Position numbers and translations under genes: made by a program. Source: CAUUCX01 sp041844835 (GTDB lineage Bacteria > Bacillota > Clostridia > Peptostreptococcales > Anaerovoracaceae). From it: a DNA stretch of 63,721 bases. The stretch is taken from the NCBI GenBank assembly GCA_041844835.1, contig JBGZBU010000027.1, forward strand, positions 1 to 63,721, written 5' to 3'. Shown in pieces: positions 1 to 8,306 of this stretch (position 1 is its first letter; every line of letters begins with the position of its first letter). The notes beneath the pieces were generated by a model that was given only the letters and a program-made list of their open reading frames with translations, was not told the DNA's origin and searched no databases.

Positions 1-14
1 GCACCAGATCCCTT

Positions 15-42
15 AAAAACGGCTAAAAATAGCCGTTTTTTT
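15..42 (-). terminator. Intrinsic terminator downstream of the coaE fusion
   Basis: A perfect 11-bp stem (15-25 pairing with 30-40) with a 4-A loop has A-runs on one side and T-runs on the other, so it can terminate in both directions. It lies about 90 bases beyond the stop of the minus-strand coaE fusion and is the likely end of that transcript. It could equally serve a convergent plus-strand gene left of the window. Confidence 0.75.
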
Positions 43-131
43 CTTATGAAAAATAAATTTATTAAGAGTATGCAAGAAAGTGCGAATAGGTTTAGACCGA
101 AATTTGTTGTTTACGATGTCTTCTCAGTTGT

Positions 132-2375
132 TTACGATGCTTTCTTTTCATCCGGATCAATTTTTACTTTGTATATGTGTTTCCAATCAGCGCAATCTTT
201 GTACAGATTATTGAAAAGCGGATTCGGCTCAGCTATTAAACTGTCCGGATATATCATCTCGTATTCTTTATAAAGGAGCGGATAACAAGGCAAATCTTTC
301 TGAAGCTGTTTTTTTACAAACTTGTAGTTTCCTATGAACTCATAATCATTTATTTCTCCGTACATCTTCCCAAGGCGCTTATCCAGCATGTGATTTTTAT
401 AGTTGAACTTGTTGTGATCACTCATTAAGAACGGTCTCAAATCATAATAATCCGCAAAGGCGGCTCCGCCTATATACATATCGTATTTGCCGGAATTAAT
501 GCGTGAAATGTATTCAGCATACGAAAGAGGGACTGCCGAACATTCTATCTTCACGTCCTTCAGCCATTCCACAATCATTGCCGCGGCTATCGCACGAGAT
601 TGATTGTCACTATTATAGATGAGTTCCAATTTCAGATGATTTTGATTGCTGTCCTGAAGGATGCCGTGTATTTCAGCAAAACCCGCCTTTGAAATAGCTT
701 TGTTCGATTTTTTCTTGGAATAACCGTAACCGTCCCCTTCATTTTCTATCCCCCAAAATCCCGGGTAAAAGAGTCCGTCCGTAGGCTTTGATGCCGAATA
801 ATATGCACTTTCACACAGTTCCGACGTATCAATGGCATATGCTATGGCATGCCTTATTTTTTTATCGGAAAGCAAGGCATTTTCGCAATTGAAGCCCAAA
901 AATTCCACTCGGTTTGACGGGAAACGCAAAGAATTATGCTCCGTATCACCCATCGCAATTATATCTTGCGTAGTCATGTTGAAAAAACACGATATTGCAT
1001 TTGCTTTGACCAAATTATCGGCATAATTCTTGTCGGGCAGCATTTTAAAAATCAGTACATTACCCGGAACATGTTCATAATACCGCTCATTCGGCTCCAG
1101 ACGTATGTCGCGCCCCTCGTTGTACTCCGAGAGCTTATACGGTCCCGTTCCTACCGGGCTGAACGTGGATTTTTTTTTGCTTTTTTCGCCGGCAGACGCC
1201 GAGTATTTCACTATCGGAAAAGTCAATTTCGATTTTGACATATCCTGCTTCCTCTCATAGTGAATATATACTTTGTATGGGTCATTTTTATCCAAACTCA
1301 CTTTCTTGATTCCATGCACATGCTCCCCGAAAATTCCTGCTCCTCTTTCGGCAGCCGATTTATACTGCGCCACGGAGTATTTAACGTCATTTGCTGTAAG
1401 TTCGCTGCCGTCATGCCAAAGAATTCCTTTTCTGAGTCTGAGCTCTAAAATATTATCTTCGTAGCCGAGCACTTCTTCCGCAATATCCGGCACCGGCCGC
1501 ATGGTTTCATCCAAACTGAACAGACTACCGTAAATCAATTTGGATATGTAATACTCATCCTCCTCGTTTATCAGAATAGGATTCAGGCTGTCTATTTTAG
1601 CTGACGGTATCAAAATTTCTTTTGATTTTATCTCTTTAGTCTCCGCGGAATTTTTTTTAAAAAAATCAAATGAATTCGCAGTATCGCAGCCCGATAACAG
1701 GTATGCACATGAAAATATAATCAATAGAACAAGAGCGGTAGCTGAAAAACGTACAGATCTTTTTGATTTGTGTCGACCGTTATGCCTGAGATTATGCCAT
1801 TCCGCATCAACAAGGTCGGAAAGATCATCAACGCTTCCGGAATTATCTATGAACAGATCAGCATTCTTATGGAGTTCTTCCTCCTTCTTTTGAAGCTCTA
1901 TGCGCTTTAAGACATCATGGATATCTATGTTATCTCTTGAAACTACTCGCTTTATTCGCTCTTCTTCGGAGAGCGTAACAACCCAAACGACATCCGAAAA
2001 TTCATGCAGTCCCGCAGTATAAAGCAGTGGAGCGTCTATCACGGCAACACCGTCAAACTCCGAAGATTCAAGCTCCATCAAGCGTTCACGGAACATATTT
2101 TTTATGGCTCCGTGCATTATAGCATCCAATCTGTTTTTTGATTCGTCATTCCGAAAAGCAAGCTGAGCGAGCCGCTTTCTATTAAGCGTGCCGTCAGATG
2201 CCAAAATATGCTCGCCAAATTCTGCAGTCAGCTCTTTTAGTACTGCAGAACCGGGGAGAACTATCTCTCTGGCATATGCGTCCGCATCCAAAATCACGGC
2301 ACCTTTATCAAGGAGCATCTTTGAAACCGTGGATTTGCCGCTGCCTATTCCTCCCGTAAGTCCCAGCACCAACAT
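132..2375 (-). CDS. coaE: Dephospho-CoA kinase fused to an extracellular oligopeptide-type substrate-binding lipoprotein
   Basis: Residues 1 to about 195 are a complete dephospho-CoA kinase, the last step of CoA synthesis: P-loop GGIGSGKST at 8-16, DAD at 30-32 and VIDAPLLY near 112-119. The same frame continues through a basic stretch (KSKR, 203-206), a hydrophobic segment (211-228) and a lipobox LSGC ending at Cys230. It then runs through about 500 residues of a family 5 (OppA/DppA-type) solute-binding protein. No stop, and no start codon with a ribosome site, is visible at the junction. The start lies four bases after the polA stop and gives the usual CoaE N-terminus. Usual CoaE is about 200 residues, so the length is exceptional. 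The fusion is read directly; its topology and any cleavage are inference. A sequencing frameshift joining two genes cannot be excluded from the window alone. Confidence 0.85.
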   Translation of the reverse strand: MLVLGLTGGIGSGKSTVSKMLLDKGAVILDADAYAREIVLPGSAVLKELTAEFGEHILASDGTLNRKRLAQLAFRNDESKNRLDAIMHGAIKNMFRERLMELESSEFDGVAVIDAPLLYTAGLHEFSDVVWVVTLSEEERIKRVVSRDNIDIHDVLKRIELQKKEEELHKNADLFIDNSGSVDDLSDLVDAEWHNLRHNGRHKSKRSVRFSATALVLLIIFSCAYLLSGCDTANSFDFFKKNSAETKEIKSKEILIPSAKIDSLNPILINEEDEYYISKLIYGSLFSLDETMRPVPDIAEEVLGYEDNILELRLRKGILWHDGSELTANDVKYSVAQYKSAAERGAGIFGEHVHGIKKVSLDKNDPYKVYIHYERKQDMSKSKLTFPIVKYSASAGEKSKKKSTFSPVGTGPYKLSEYNEGRDIRLEPNERYYEHVPGNVLIFKMLPDKNYADNLVKANAISCFFNMTTQDIIAMGDTEHNSLRFPSNRVEFLGFNCENALLSDKKIRHAIAYAIDTSELCESAYYSASKPTDGLFYPGFWGIENEGDGYGYSKKKSNKAISKAGFAEIHGILQDSNQNHLKLELIYNSDNQSRAIAAAMIVEWLKDVKIECSAVPLSYAEYISRINSGKYDMYIGGAAFADYYDLRPFLMSDHNKFNYKNHMLDKRLGKMYGEINDYEFIGNYKFVKKQLQKDLPCYPLLYKEYEMIYPDSLIAEPNPLFNNLYKDCADWKHIYKVKIDPDEKKAS

Positions 2376-2379
2376 ACTT

Positions 2380-5133
2380 CTACTTTAATTCCTCCCAATT
2401 ATCACTTATGTTCAAATCAGTCACCAGATCTACGCTTAAATCCATAACGCCAGCCATTACTTTTTCCAAAATTTCGACGACCGCCTCTACATCGCTCTCA
2501 GCCGCTTCTATTATGAGTTCATCATGAATCTGCAGCAAGAGCTCTGCATCGATATCAGCCGCAAGCAGCCCGTCATATACGGCATTCATTGCAAGCTTTA
2601 TTATATCTGCCGCCGTTCCTTGAATCGGAGTATTCATAGCCAAACGTTCGCCGTAATTACGGACGTTTACCTGACGTGCACCAAGCTCCGGTATGTAACG
2701 CCGTCTGCCGGAAAGCGTCTCGACATATCCGTTTTCTCTCGCAAAATCAATTGATGCGTCAAGATAACTGCGCACACCCTCATGATTGTCGAAATATGAA
2801 TTTATATAATTCTCCGCCTTTTTCACGGAAATCCCGAGCTCTTTGGACAATCCGAAAGAGCTCATCCCATATATAACGCCGAAATTCACGGCTTTTGCAG
2901 CACTTCTTTGTTCTCTTGAAACACCCGTCTTGTCTACGCCGAAAACGGCAGCCGCAGTAGAAGCGTGAATGTCCTCTCCGCAGTTAAACGCCTCAATCAG
3001 ACGCTCATCACCCGACATATGCGCCAGCACTCTAAGCTCAATTTGCGAATAATCCGCACTGACCAGTTTTTTGCCTCGGGCAGCGAAAAAAGCTCCTCTT
3101 ATCCGTCTGCCTTCCGCCTGTTTAACCGGAATATTCTGCAGATTCGGATCAATGCAGCTTATCCTGCCGGTAGCCGTAACGCTCTGTTTAAAATGAGCAT
3201 GTATCCTGCCGTCGCGCGCTATCGCGGGAATCAATCCCGCAACATATGTACTGTTGAGTTTTGAGAGGGAACGGTAGTCCAGTATGAGTTCGACTATTCT
3301 GTGTTCACCTCTCAGCCCCTCCAAAACTTCTATATCTGTGGAATAACCCGTTTTTGTTTTTTTGGATGGCGGCAGCCCCATATTTTCAAACAAAATCACC
3401 GACAATTGTTTTGTGGAGTTGATATTGAATTCCTCTCCCGCTTCCTTATATATCTCTTCTTTCAAGCCGGTAATGCGATCTTCAAGTTCCGCTCCGATTT
3501 GTTTCAATTTTTCTGTAGAAGCTGAAAATCCGATATTTTCCATGGATGCCAGCACTTCTATCAACGGAAATTCAATATCATCGCACACGGAAATCAAGCC
3601 GCTGTCAGCAAGATCCCTACGCAAGCGCTGTGAAAGCAGTTTGACCGCCACACAATATCGTTTGCCGTAATCCCTATATGCGCTTGAATTGTCCTCGAGG
3701 ATGTTTAGCTGTTCTCCCCCGCTGAGGATGGTATGCTCCTCTGCCAATTCCGCCCCGAAATACTCATACATCAACGTTTTCAGATTGTAATTGTTGCGAC
3801 CGGGATCGCTAACATACTGAGCAACCTCGGTGTCAAATACCGTATGGAACACTCGCTTGTTCCGCTTTAAGTTTTTTGCGCCGTGTGCGAGCAGCACATA
3901 ATAATCTCTGCCCAACGCATGCCCTGCAAGCCCTGCGCCGGAAAGCAACACCCGGCAAACCGCCGCAATTTTCGCATCGGTATTTTCAGCATTCACACTC
4001 GCCGGGGCGATATTTATATAGTAATAATTGTCATCAAAGAGAAGGGCGACGGCCTCCACAGACGGCAAGTTTCTATGATTGCAGTCGCTGAATATCTTGA
4101 TTATCGCCAGTGCATCGTCCCCTTTGACCCGCACATATTCCTTCATCTTTTCTTCCAGGGCTTCTATCTCTTCCAATGTTCCGATCTCATAATCATTTAT
4201 CCTTTCGAGCTCACCATTCAGGTCGTTATCTGTCGGAATGTGCGATTCCGCCGCTTCCGTCCGAATATCAAGCTTGGATAAAAGGCTCCTGAACTCCAGA
4301 CGCGTGTAGATCTCCACAAGCTTTGAATAATCGGGCTCTATACGCTTGAAACTTGCGATATCGTATTCCACCGGAACGGATGTATTGATCGTAGCAAGCA
4401 TCTTGCTCATGAGCGCCTGCTGCGCATATTCTTCGACCTTGCCTCTGAGCGCGGGACTTTTGATCTCAGCCGAGCGCGCAATAACTTCCTCGACACTGCC
4501 GAATTCCTTGATAAGATTTGTTCCCGATTTATCACCAACTCCCGGAATCCCGGGTATATTGTCCGAACTGTCACCCACCAGTCCTTTGTAATCGATAAAC
4601 TGCTTAGGAGTAAATCCGTATTTCTCCAGCATTGTCTGAGCATCGAACATTTCAAAATCCGATATCCCTTTTCGCGTAAGCATTACTTTGGTGACATCGC
4701 TTACCAGCTGCAGTTCGTCTTTATCGCCGGTTATAATAAGCGGTTCCAGATTTTCCGATTCGGCGCGCTTTGCCACAGTGCCTATAAGATCGTCCGCCTC
4801 ATATCCCTCGAATTCCATCCGTGAAATATTCATCGCGTCCAACACTTCTTTAAGAATGGGGATCTGCATGGCAAGTTCAGGCGGCATTTTTTTTCTCCCC
4901 GCCTTATATTCCTCATACTGTTTGTGCCGAAATGTCGGAGCTTTCATATCAAATGCTATGAGCATATACGCCGGATCATATTCATTTATGATTTTATTTA
5001 AAATATTGATAAATCCGTACACGGCGTGAGTATACACCCCGTGCTTTGTCATCATCGGATTGCGAATGGCATAATACGCCCTGTTAACAAGGCTGTTTCC
5101 GTCTATTATTATTATTCTTTTATTATCACTCAT
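2380..5133 (-). CDS. polA: DNA polymerase I
   Basis: This is a 917-residue family A polymerase for Okazaki-fragment processing and repair. The order is an N-terminal 5'-3' nuclease domain (IIIIDGNSLVNRAYYA near the start, later GDSSDNIPGIPGVG), a middle exonuclease-like domain, and the polymerase domain. Polymerase motif A (DYSQIELR), motif B (KAVNFGVIYG) and motif C (IHDELIIE) are intact. The DxE residues expected in the first proofreading motif of the middle domain are not evident, as in Bacillus and Thermus enzymes, so 3'-5' proofreading is probably absent. I chose the internal ATG at 5133 because AGGAG sits seven bases upstream; a longer in-frame extension to 5199 lacks such a site. coaE follows after four bases. 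Confidence 0.96.
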   Translation of the reverse strand: MSDNKRIIIIDGNSLVNRAYYAIRNPMMTKHGVYTHAVYGFINILNKIINEYDPAYMLIAFDMKAPTFRHKQYEEYKAGRKKMPPELAMQIPILKEVLDAMNISRMEFEGYEADDLIGTVAKRAESENLEPLIITGDKDELQLVSDVTKVMLTRKGISDFEMFDAQTMLEKYGFTPKQFIDYKGLVGDSSDNIPGIPGVGDKSGTNLIKEFGSVEEVIARSAEIKSPALRGKVEEYAQQALMSKMLATINTSVPVEYDIASFKRIEPDYSKLVEIYTRLEFRSLLSKLDIRTEAAESHIPTDNDLNGELERINDYEIGTLEEIEALEEKMKEYVRVKGDDALAIIKIFSDCNHRNLPSVEAVALLFDDNYYYINIAPASVNAENTDAKIAAVCRVLLSGAGLAGHALGRDYYVLLAHGAKNLKRNKRVFHTVFDTEVAQYVSDPGRNNYNLKTLMYEYFGAELAEEHTILSGGEQLNILEDNSSAYRDYGKRYCVAVKLLSQRLRRDLADSGLISVCDDIEFPLIEVLASMENIGFSASTEKLKQIGAELEDRITGLKEEIYKEAGEEFNINSTKQLSVILFENMGLPPSKKTKTGYSTDIEVLEGLRGEHRIVELILDYRSLSKLNSTYVAGLIPAIARDGRIHAHFKQSVTATGRISCIDPNLQNIPVKQAEGRRIRGAFFAARGKKLVSADYSQIELRVLAHMSGDERLIEAFNCGEDIHASTAAAVFGVDKTGVSREQRSAAKAVNFGVIYGMSSFGLSKELGISVKKAENYINSYFDNHEGVRSYLDASIDFARENGYVETLSGRRRYIPELGARQVNVRNYGERLAMNTPIQGTAADIIKLAMNAVYDGLLAADIDAELLLQIHDELIIEAAESDVEAVVEILEKVMAGVMDLSVDLVTDLNISDNWEELK

Positions 5134-5223
5134 TCCATCTCCTATGATCAGCTGCGCAAAATCCACGTCAGCCCGATCGTCGCATATGTCATATGCCATA
5201 TGCCCTGCAGATAATTTTGCGAC

Positions 5224-6195
5224 TTAAATAAAATCACAGGCCGCCGGCAATCCGTATGCCGGGCGCGCCGTCCTTACAGCCCTGTTGATCGCTCTCCCGA
5301 CAACCTCCGTAGCAAGCACTCCCAGAGAATCCGCAGCAACTTCATTCTGCCCGGTCGCCATTACGAAAATTGTATCTCCGTCTGCGGACGTATGCACAGG
5401 CGAAATAGTTCTGGCGAAACCGTTATGACTTACCGAAGCCAATTTATTGCACTGATCCTTACTCAACTTTGCATTTGTCACCACACAACCGATTGTAGTA
5501 TTCCCGGTGAAAACATTTTTTATATGCTGCATCTGTTCATACATTGCATCGCAAGTGCTGTAATATCCGTCTTTATTTTCATTCAGTAAGCCCGCAATTT
5601 TCTCGCCGCCGTCATAGTCAATAACATCGCCTAGCGCATTTACGGCAACGACTGCTCCGCACTTTATATCACCAACCTGAGCGCAATATATACCTATCCC
5701 GCCTTTCATCATCCTGTCAGTTCCGAGAAATTTCCCGACGGAAGCTCCCGTCCCCGCGCCGGCATTTCCCTCGGATAGCTGCAAGCCCGCATACGCATTA
5801 CTGCAGGCGGCATATCCCATATCGGCGTCAGGTCTTGATTTCGGATCTCCCACAACAAGATCAAAAAGCGAAGCGCCGCAAACTATCGGAACCAGCCCTA
5901 CTCCGACATCGAAACCGACGCCCCGCTCTTCCAAAAAGCGCATGGCTCCGTCTCCCGCGGACAGCCCATATGCGCTGCCGCCGGACAGCATCACACAGTG
6001 GATTTCCTGCACCATATTCACCGGTTTAAGCAGTTCGGTTTCGCGGGATGCCGGCCCTCCGCCTCTGACATCCGCGCCCGCAACGGCACCGGCGGGACAA
6101 ATAATTGCAGTACACCCCGTGCCTCCGTCAAAATCCTGAGCATGGCCGATTTTTATTCCTTCAATTTCCAAAATGTCGATACTTTTAACATTCAT
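5224..6195 (-). CDS. P1 family self-processing peptidase (DmpA/NylC-like)
   Basis: This 323-residue member of the P1 (DmpA/NylC) N-terminal nucleophile hydrolase family is expected to cleave itself into two chains and act as an aminopeptidase or amidase. The glycine-rich SGGSAYGLSAGDG segment (71-83) and the GNTTIG motif (231-236) are present. By analogy with NylC, cleavage would fall between Asn232 and Thr233, leaving Thr233 as nucleophile. The ATG at 6195 has GAGGTG just upstream. An in-frame extension to 6312 only translates the structured repeat copy upstream and is not believed. Substrate unknown. It is separated from polA by 90 bases and may share its transcript. Confidence 0.88.
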   Translation of the reverse strand: MNVKSIDILEIEGIKIGHAQDFDGGTGCTAIICPAGAVAGADVRGGGPASRETELLKPVNMVQEIHCVMLSGGSAYGLSAGDGAMRFLEERGVGFDVGVGLVPIVCGASLFDLVVGDPKSRPDADMGYAACSNAYAGLQLSEGNAGAGTGASVGKFLGTDRMMKGGIGIYCAQVGDIKCGAVVAVNALGDVIDYDGGEKIAGLLNENKDGYYSTCDAMYEQMQHIKNVFTGNTTIGCVVTNAKLSKDQCNKLASVSHNGFARTISPVHTSADGDTIFVMATGQNEVAADSLGVLATEVVGRAINRAVRTARPAYGLPAACDFI

Positions 6196-6211
6196 TACGC
6201 ACCTCGCATAC

Positions 6212-6325
6212 ATTATATCATGACAACAGACTCCGGCATGATCAAATAGTTGCTTCATATCGGCAACGCCGCAATGCTCAACGCCTGTCGTTGAGCGTAT
6301 AGATTTATGCAATTATTATAACATG
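6212..6325 (-). repeat. Structured intergenic repeat, copy A (5' of the P1 peptidase gene)
   Basis: This full 114-bp copy belongs to a family also found at 26759-26873 and 49705-49818, with partial or diverged copies at 59782-59834 and 27065-27142. Read toward the gene it holds an extended -10 motif TGTTATAAT (6315-6323), a hairpin GCTCAACG/CGTTGAGC, a hairpin CGGC-GTT-GCCG (6261-6271), and outer arms 6237-6253 and 6309-6325 that match 13 of 17 as an inverted repeat. A second TGATATAAT lies at the gene-proximal edge (6212-6220). The peptidase start is 17 bases further on. Confidence 0.85.
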
Positions 6326-6359
6326 TGAGCCTATTGATATGTTGATATGTGATACCTAA

Positions 6360-8003
6360 TTAGGCGCTTATTATCTTTACCGCTATTACTATCGCTATAA
6401 TAACGCCTACAACGGCCTCCCCGCCCAGCACACCTGCTGCGATTACAGATCCTTTGCCTTCCCTTTCAAAATTGGGAACAATCCGGTCGAGTACGAATCT
6501 AAGCAGCCCGCCGATAAATGCGGTAGCGGAAAGGAAAAACGGCAGATAAACGCCAAGTCCGAGCGTCATCACCGGAAATTTCAGAAAATACAGTATGACA
6601 GCGGCAACAAGACCGATTATAAATGCCGGCATATGCGATATTCCGCCGACCATGGCCGCAACCGCAGCCGCCTGCGCTGCAGGGAATTCTTCGCTGCCAA
6701 ATGATGCAGGTCCGTAAGCTTTCAATATGACAACAAATACGATTACGGAAACGAAAGCTCCTATGATACCGCCGACAGCCTCGGCAATCCATTGTGCCCT
6801 GGGATCGGTCTTCAATACATACCCCGCCTTGAAATCATTCATGACATCCCCTACAAGTCCGCAGGCAACGGCAACTACCGCCGCAACAAAAAACGCCTCC
6901 ATGCCGCTTGCGCTGCTCACACCTTTTGCCGCAAGAAGAATGATGATGCCGAATATTTCCATCGGGTTGATTCCCGTTTGTCCTACGCACTGCGAGGACA
7001 TCGCCGTAGCCAGCCATACTCCCAGGATTGTAACAATGGCCGCAGTAACGGGCATTTTGGCTATTACGGTAAACAGGGCCGCAATGATCACCATTGCAAA
7101 CGGCGCCCATCTGAGAGGCACTATCGAATCACCCAATGTGTTCTTTTGAAACATAGGTGCAAATATGGCTTTGGATCTCGGCAATATTTCCTTTATAACA
7201 ATTGCGATACCTGTTCCGACCATGAGCCCTATGCCGAGCGAATGCTTTATCGCAATTGCGGCACCCATTTCAAGACCTGCAAACTTTTGCCCGCCTATCA
7301 GCACTCCGAAGTCTCCGATCACAGCCCCGATGAACCAAACTCCTATGTAAACGGGACCTATGATATATCCCACGGATACAAGCATTGGAGAAAACCAAAC
7401 TCCTCCCGCCGAACCGAATTTCATCATTCCGTCTATGAGTTTCATCCCCGGGATAAGTTTTAGCGAATCTCTTAAAAATGTGAACACCGCAGCAAGTCCC
7501 AAAGATCCGAAGAGCAAACCCGCCTTTTTCCCGCCCTGATCTCCTATTTTCAAGGTCTCCGCGGCCGCCTGTCCCATCGGATACGGTAATTTCGCGGTAA
7601 CGACGAAATGTTTGCGAATTAGCGCCGTGAATATCAATCCCAGAATAACGCCCCCAAGAGTAAGAACGATGAGCTTTACAATGCTGACCTCCGCATCCGG
7701 ATTCAACATCCAGATCCCCGGCAATGTAAAAGCCAATCCTCCTGCAACCATTGAGCCTGCGGACATCGCAGTATGCGCAACATTGATTTCATTAATGTTT
7801 GTTTTTCCCATGCCTTTGAGTGCAAACATAGATACCAGCGCAACAAACATTATAGGCCACGGCAATGAAGAAATTTTAAGCGCCACAAACATTGACGAAC
7901 ATGTAAGAATAATTGCACCTATCGCCCCTATTACAATCCCTCTTACAGTAAGCTGCTCCTTAAATGAAGAAGCATATTTAATCTCGGGATTATTATTTTC
8001 CAT
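6360..8003 (-). CDS. OPT family oligopeptide transporter
   Basis: This 547-residue polytopic membrane protein belongs to the OPT superfamily, which moves peptides or metal chelates across the cytoplasmic membrane with ion gradients. It is almost entirely hydrophobic with repeated Gly/Ala-rich helices and the family's early region (KEQLTVRGIVIGAIG, followed by FVALKISSLPWP). The length fits bacterial OPT proteins. The start at 8003 (MENNN) is preceded by AGGCGG; an upstream in-frame TTG would add seven residues. The stop overlaps a 10-bp palindrome CCTAATTAGG. The P1 peptidase downstream could act on imported peptides, but that is only a neighbourhood argument. Substrate unknown. Confidence 0.9.
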   Translation of the reverse strand: MENNNPEIKYASSFKEQLTVRGIVIGAIGAIILTCSSMFVALKISSLPWPIMFVALVSMFALKGMGKTNINEINVAHTAMSAGSMVAGGLAFTLPGIWMLNPDAEVSIVKLIVLTLGGVILGLIFTALIRKHFVVTAKLPYPMGQAAAETLKIGDQGGKKAGLLFGSLGLAAVFTFLRDSLKLIPGMKLIDGMMKFGSAGGVWFSPMLVSVGYIIGPVYIGVWFIGAVIGDFGVLIGGQKFAGLEMGAAIAIKHSLGIGLMVGTGIAIVIKEILPRSKAIFAPMFQKNTLGDSIVPLRWAPFAMVIIAALFTVIAKMPVTAAIVTILGVWLATAMSSQCVGQTGINPMEIFGIIILLAAKGVSSASGMEAFFVAAVVAVACGLVGDVMNDFKAGYVLKTDPRAQWIAEAVGGIIGAFVSVIVFVVILKAYGPASFGSEEFPAAQAAAVAAMVGGISHMPAFIIGLVAAVILYFLKFPVMTLGLGVYLPFFLSATAFIGGLLRFVLDRIVPNFEREGKGSVIAAGVLGGEAVVGVIIAIVIAVKIISA

Positions 8004-8070
8004 AACTAAAATACCGCCTTTCAAGAAATAAGCTGATAAAATAATTCAGAATCAACTTATAATTTCACAT

Positions 8071-8093
8071 AAAAAAACTACAATGAAATGTAG
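8071..8093 (-). terminator. Intrinsic terminator of the candidate 6S RNA
   Basis: On the minus strand a CTACA/TGTAG stem with a 6-base loop is followed by seven Ts. It lies about ten bases beyond the closing stem of the candidate RNA at 8104-8273 and shows that this RNA is transcribed from the minus strand. Confidence 0.75.
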
Positions 8094-8103
8094 ATTTAAA
8101 ATA

Positions 8104-8273
8104 ATCCCGAAGAAGCCGTTGAAATATTAAAAGACGCCCTATCTGAAATAGGTGGGTATTCTGTTCCCGCCTCTGCATTCCGCCAGGCACGGCTTTGCAT
8201 AAGCTGAGGAAACCCGAATTCCCTGCGAAAAAGTGTAGGTTCTTTTAAATTCTTCCAACGAGAGTTTCAGGAT
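8104..8273 (-). ncRNA. ssrS: Candidate 6S RNA
   Basis: The region between yebC and the OPT gene folds into a long rod. The ends pair as AUCCUGAA with UUCGGGAU (8 pairs including one G-U). Next comes CGUUG with CAACG and a long AU-rich helix around AAUUUAAAAGA and UCUUUUAAUAUU. Inside is an open bubble carrying a small CCUAU/AUAGG hairpin, then a distal arm with GCC/GGC and UGCA/UGCA pairs. A closing stem, a central bubble with a 3'-side hairpin and a distal arm are the defining layout of 6S RNA, which mimics an open promoter and binds sigma-A RNA polymerase. Its own terminator follows. The identification rests on architecture only; I have no alignment. A TTGCAT/AAATAA pair with 17-base spacing upstream could be its promoter. 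Confidence 0.6.
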
Positions 8274-8306
8274 TTATTTTCATCACTTATTTTTTAATGC
8301 AACCCG

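Noticed and set aside
46..273. 75-residue plus-strand frame at the left edge
   Set aside because: It overlaps the 3' end of the coaE fusion antisense and has no ribosome site or recognisable content.
6212..6220. Gene-proximal TGATATAAT of repeat copy A as promoter of the P1 peptidase
   Set aside because: The start of transcription would fall at or inside the ribosome site, only about 10 bases before the ATG; the distal copy of the motif is better placed.
6196..6312. N-terminal extension of the P1 peptidase (39 residues)
   Set aside because: It only translates structured repeat copy A from a TTG with no ribosome site, while the ATG at 6195 has GAGGTG. Similar frames are broken in copies B and C.
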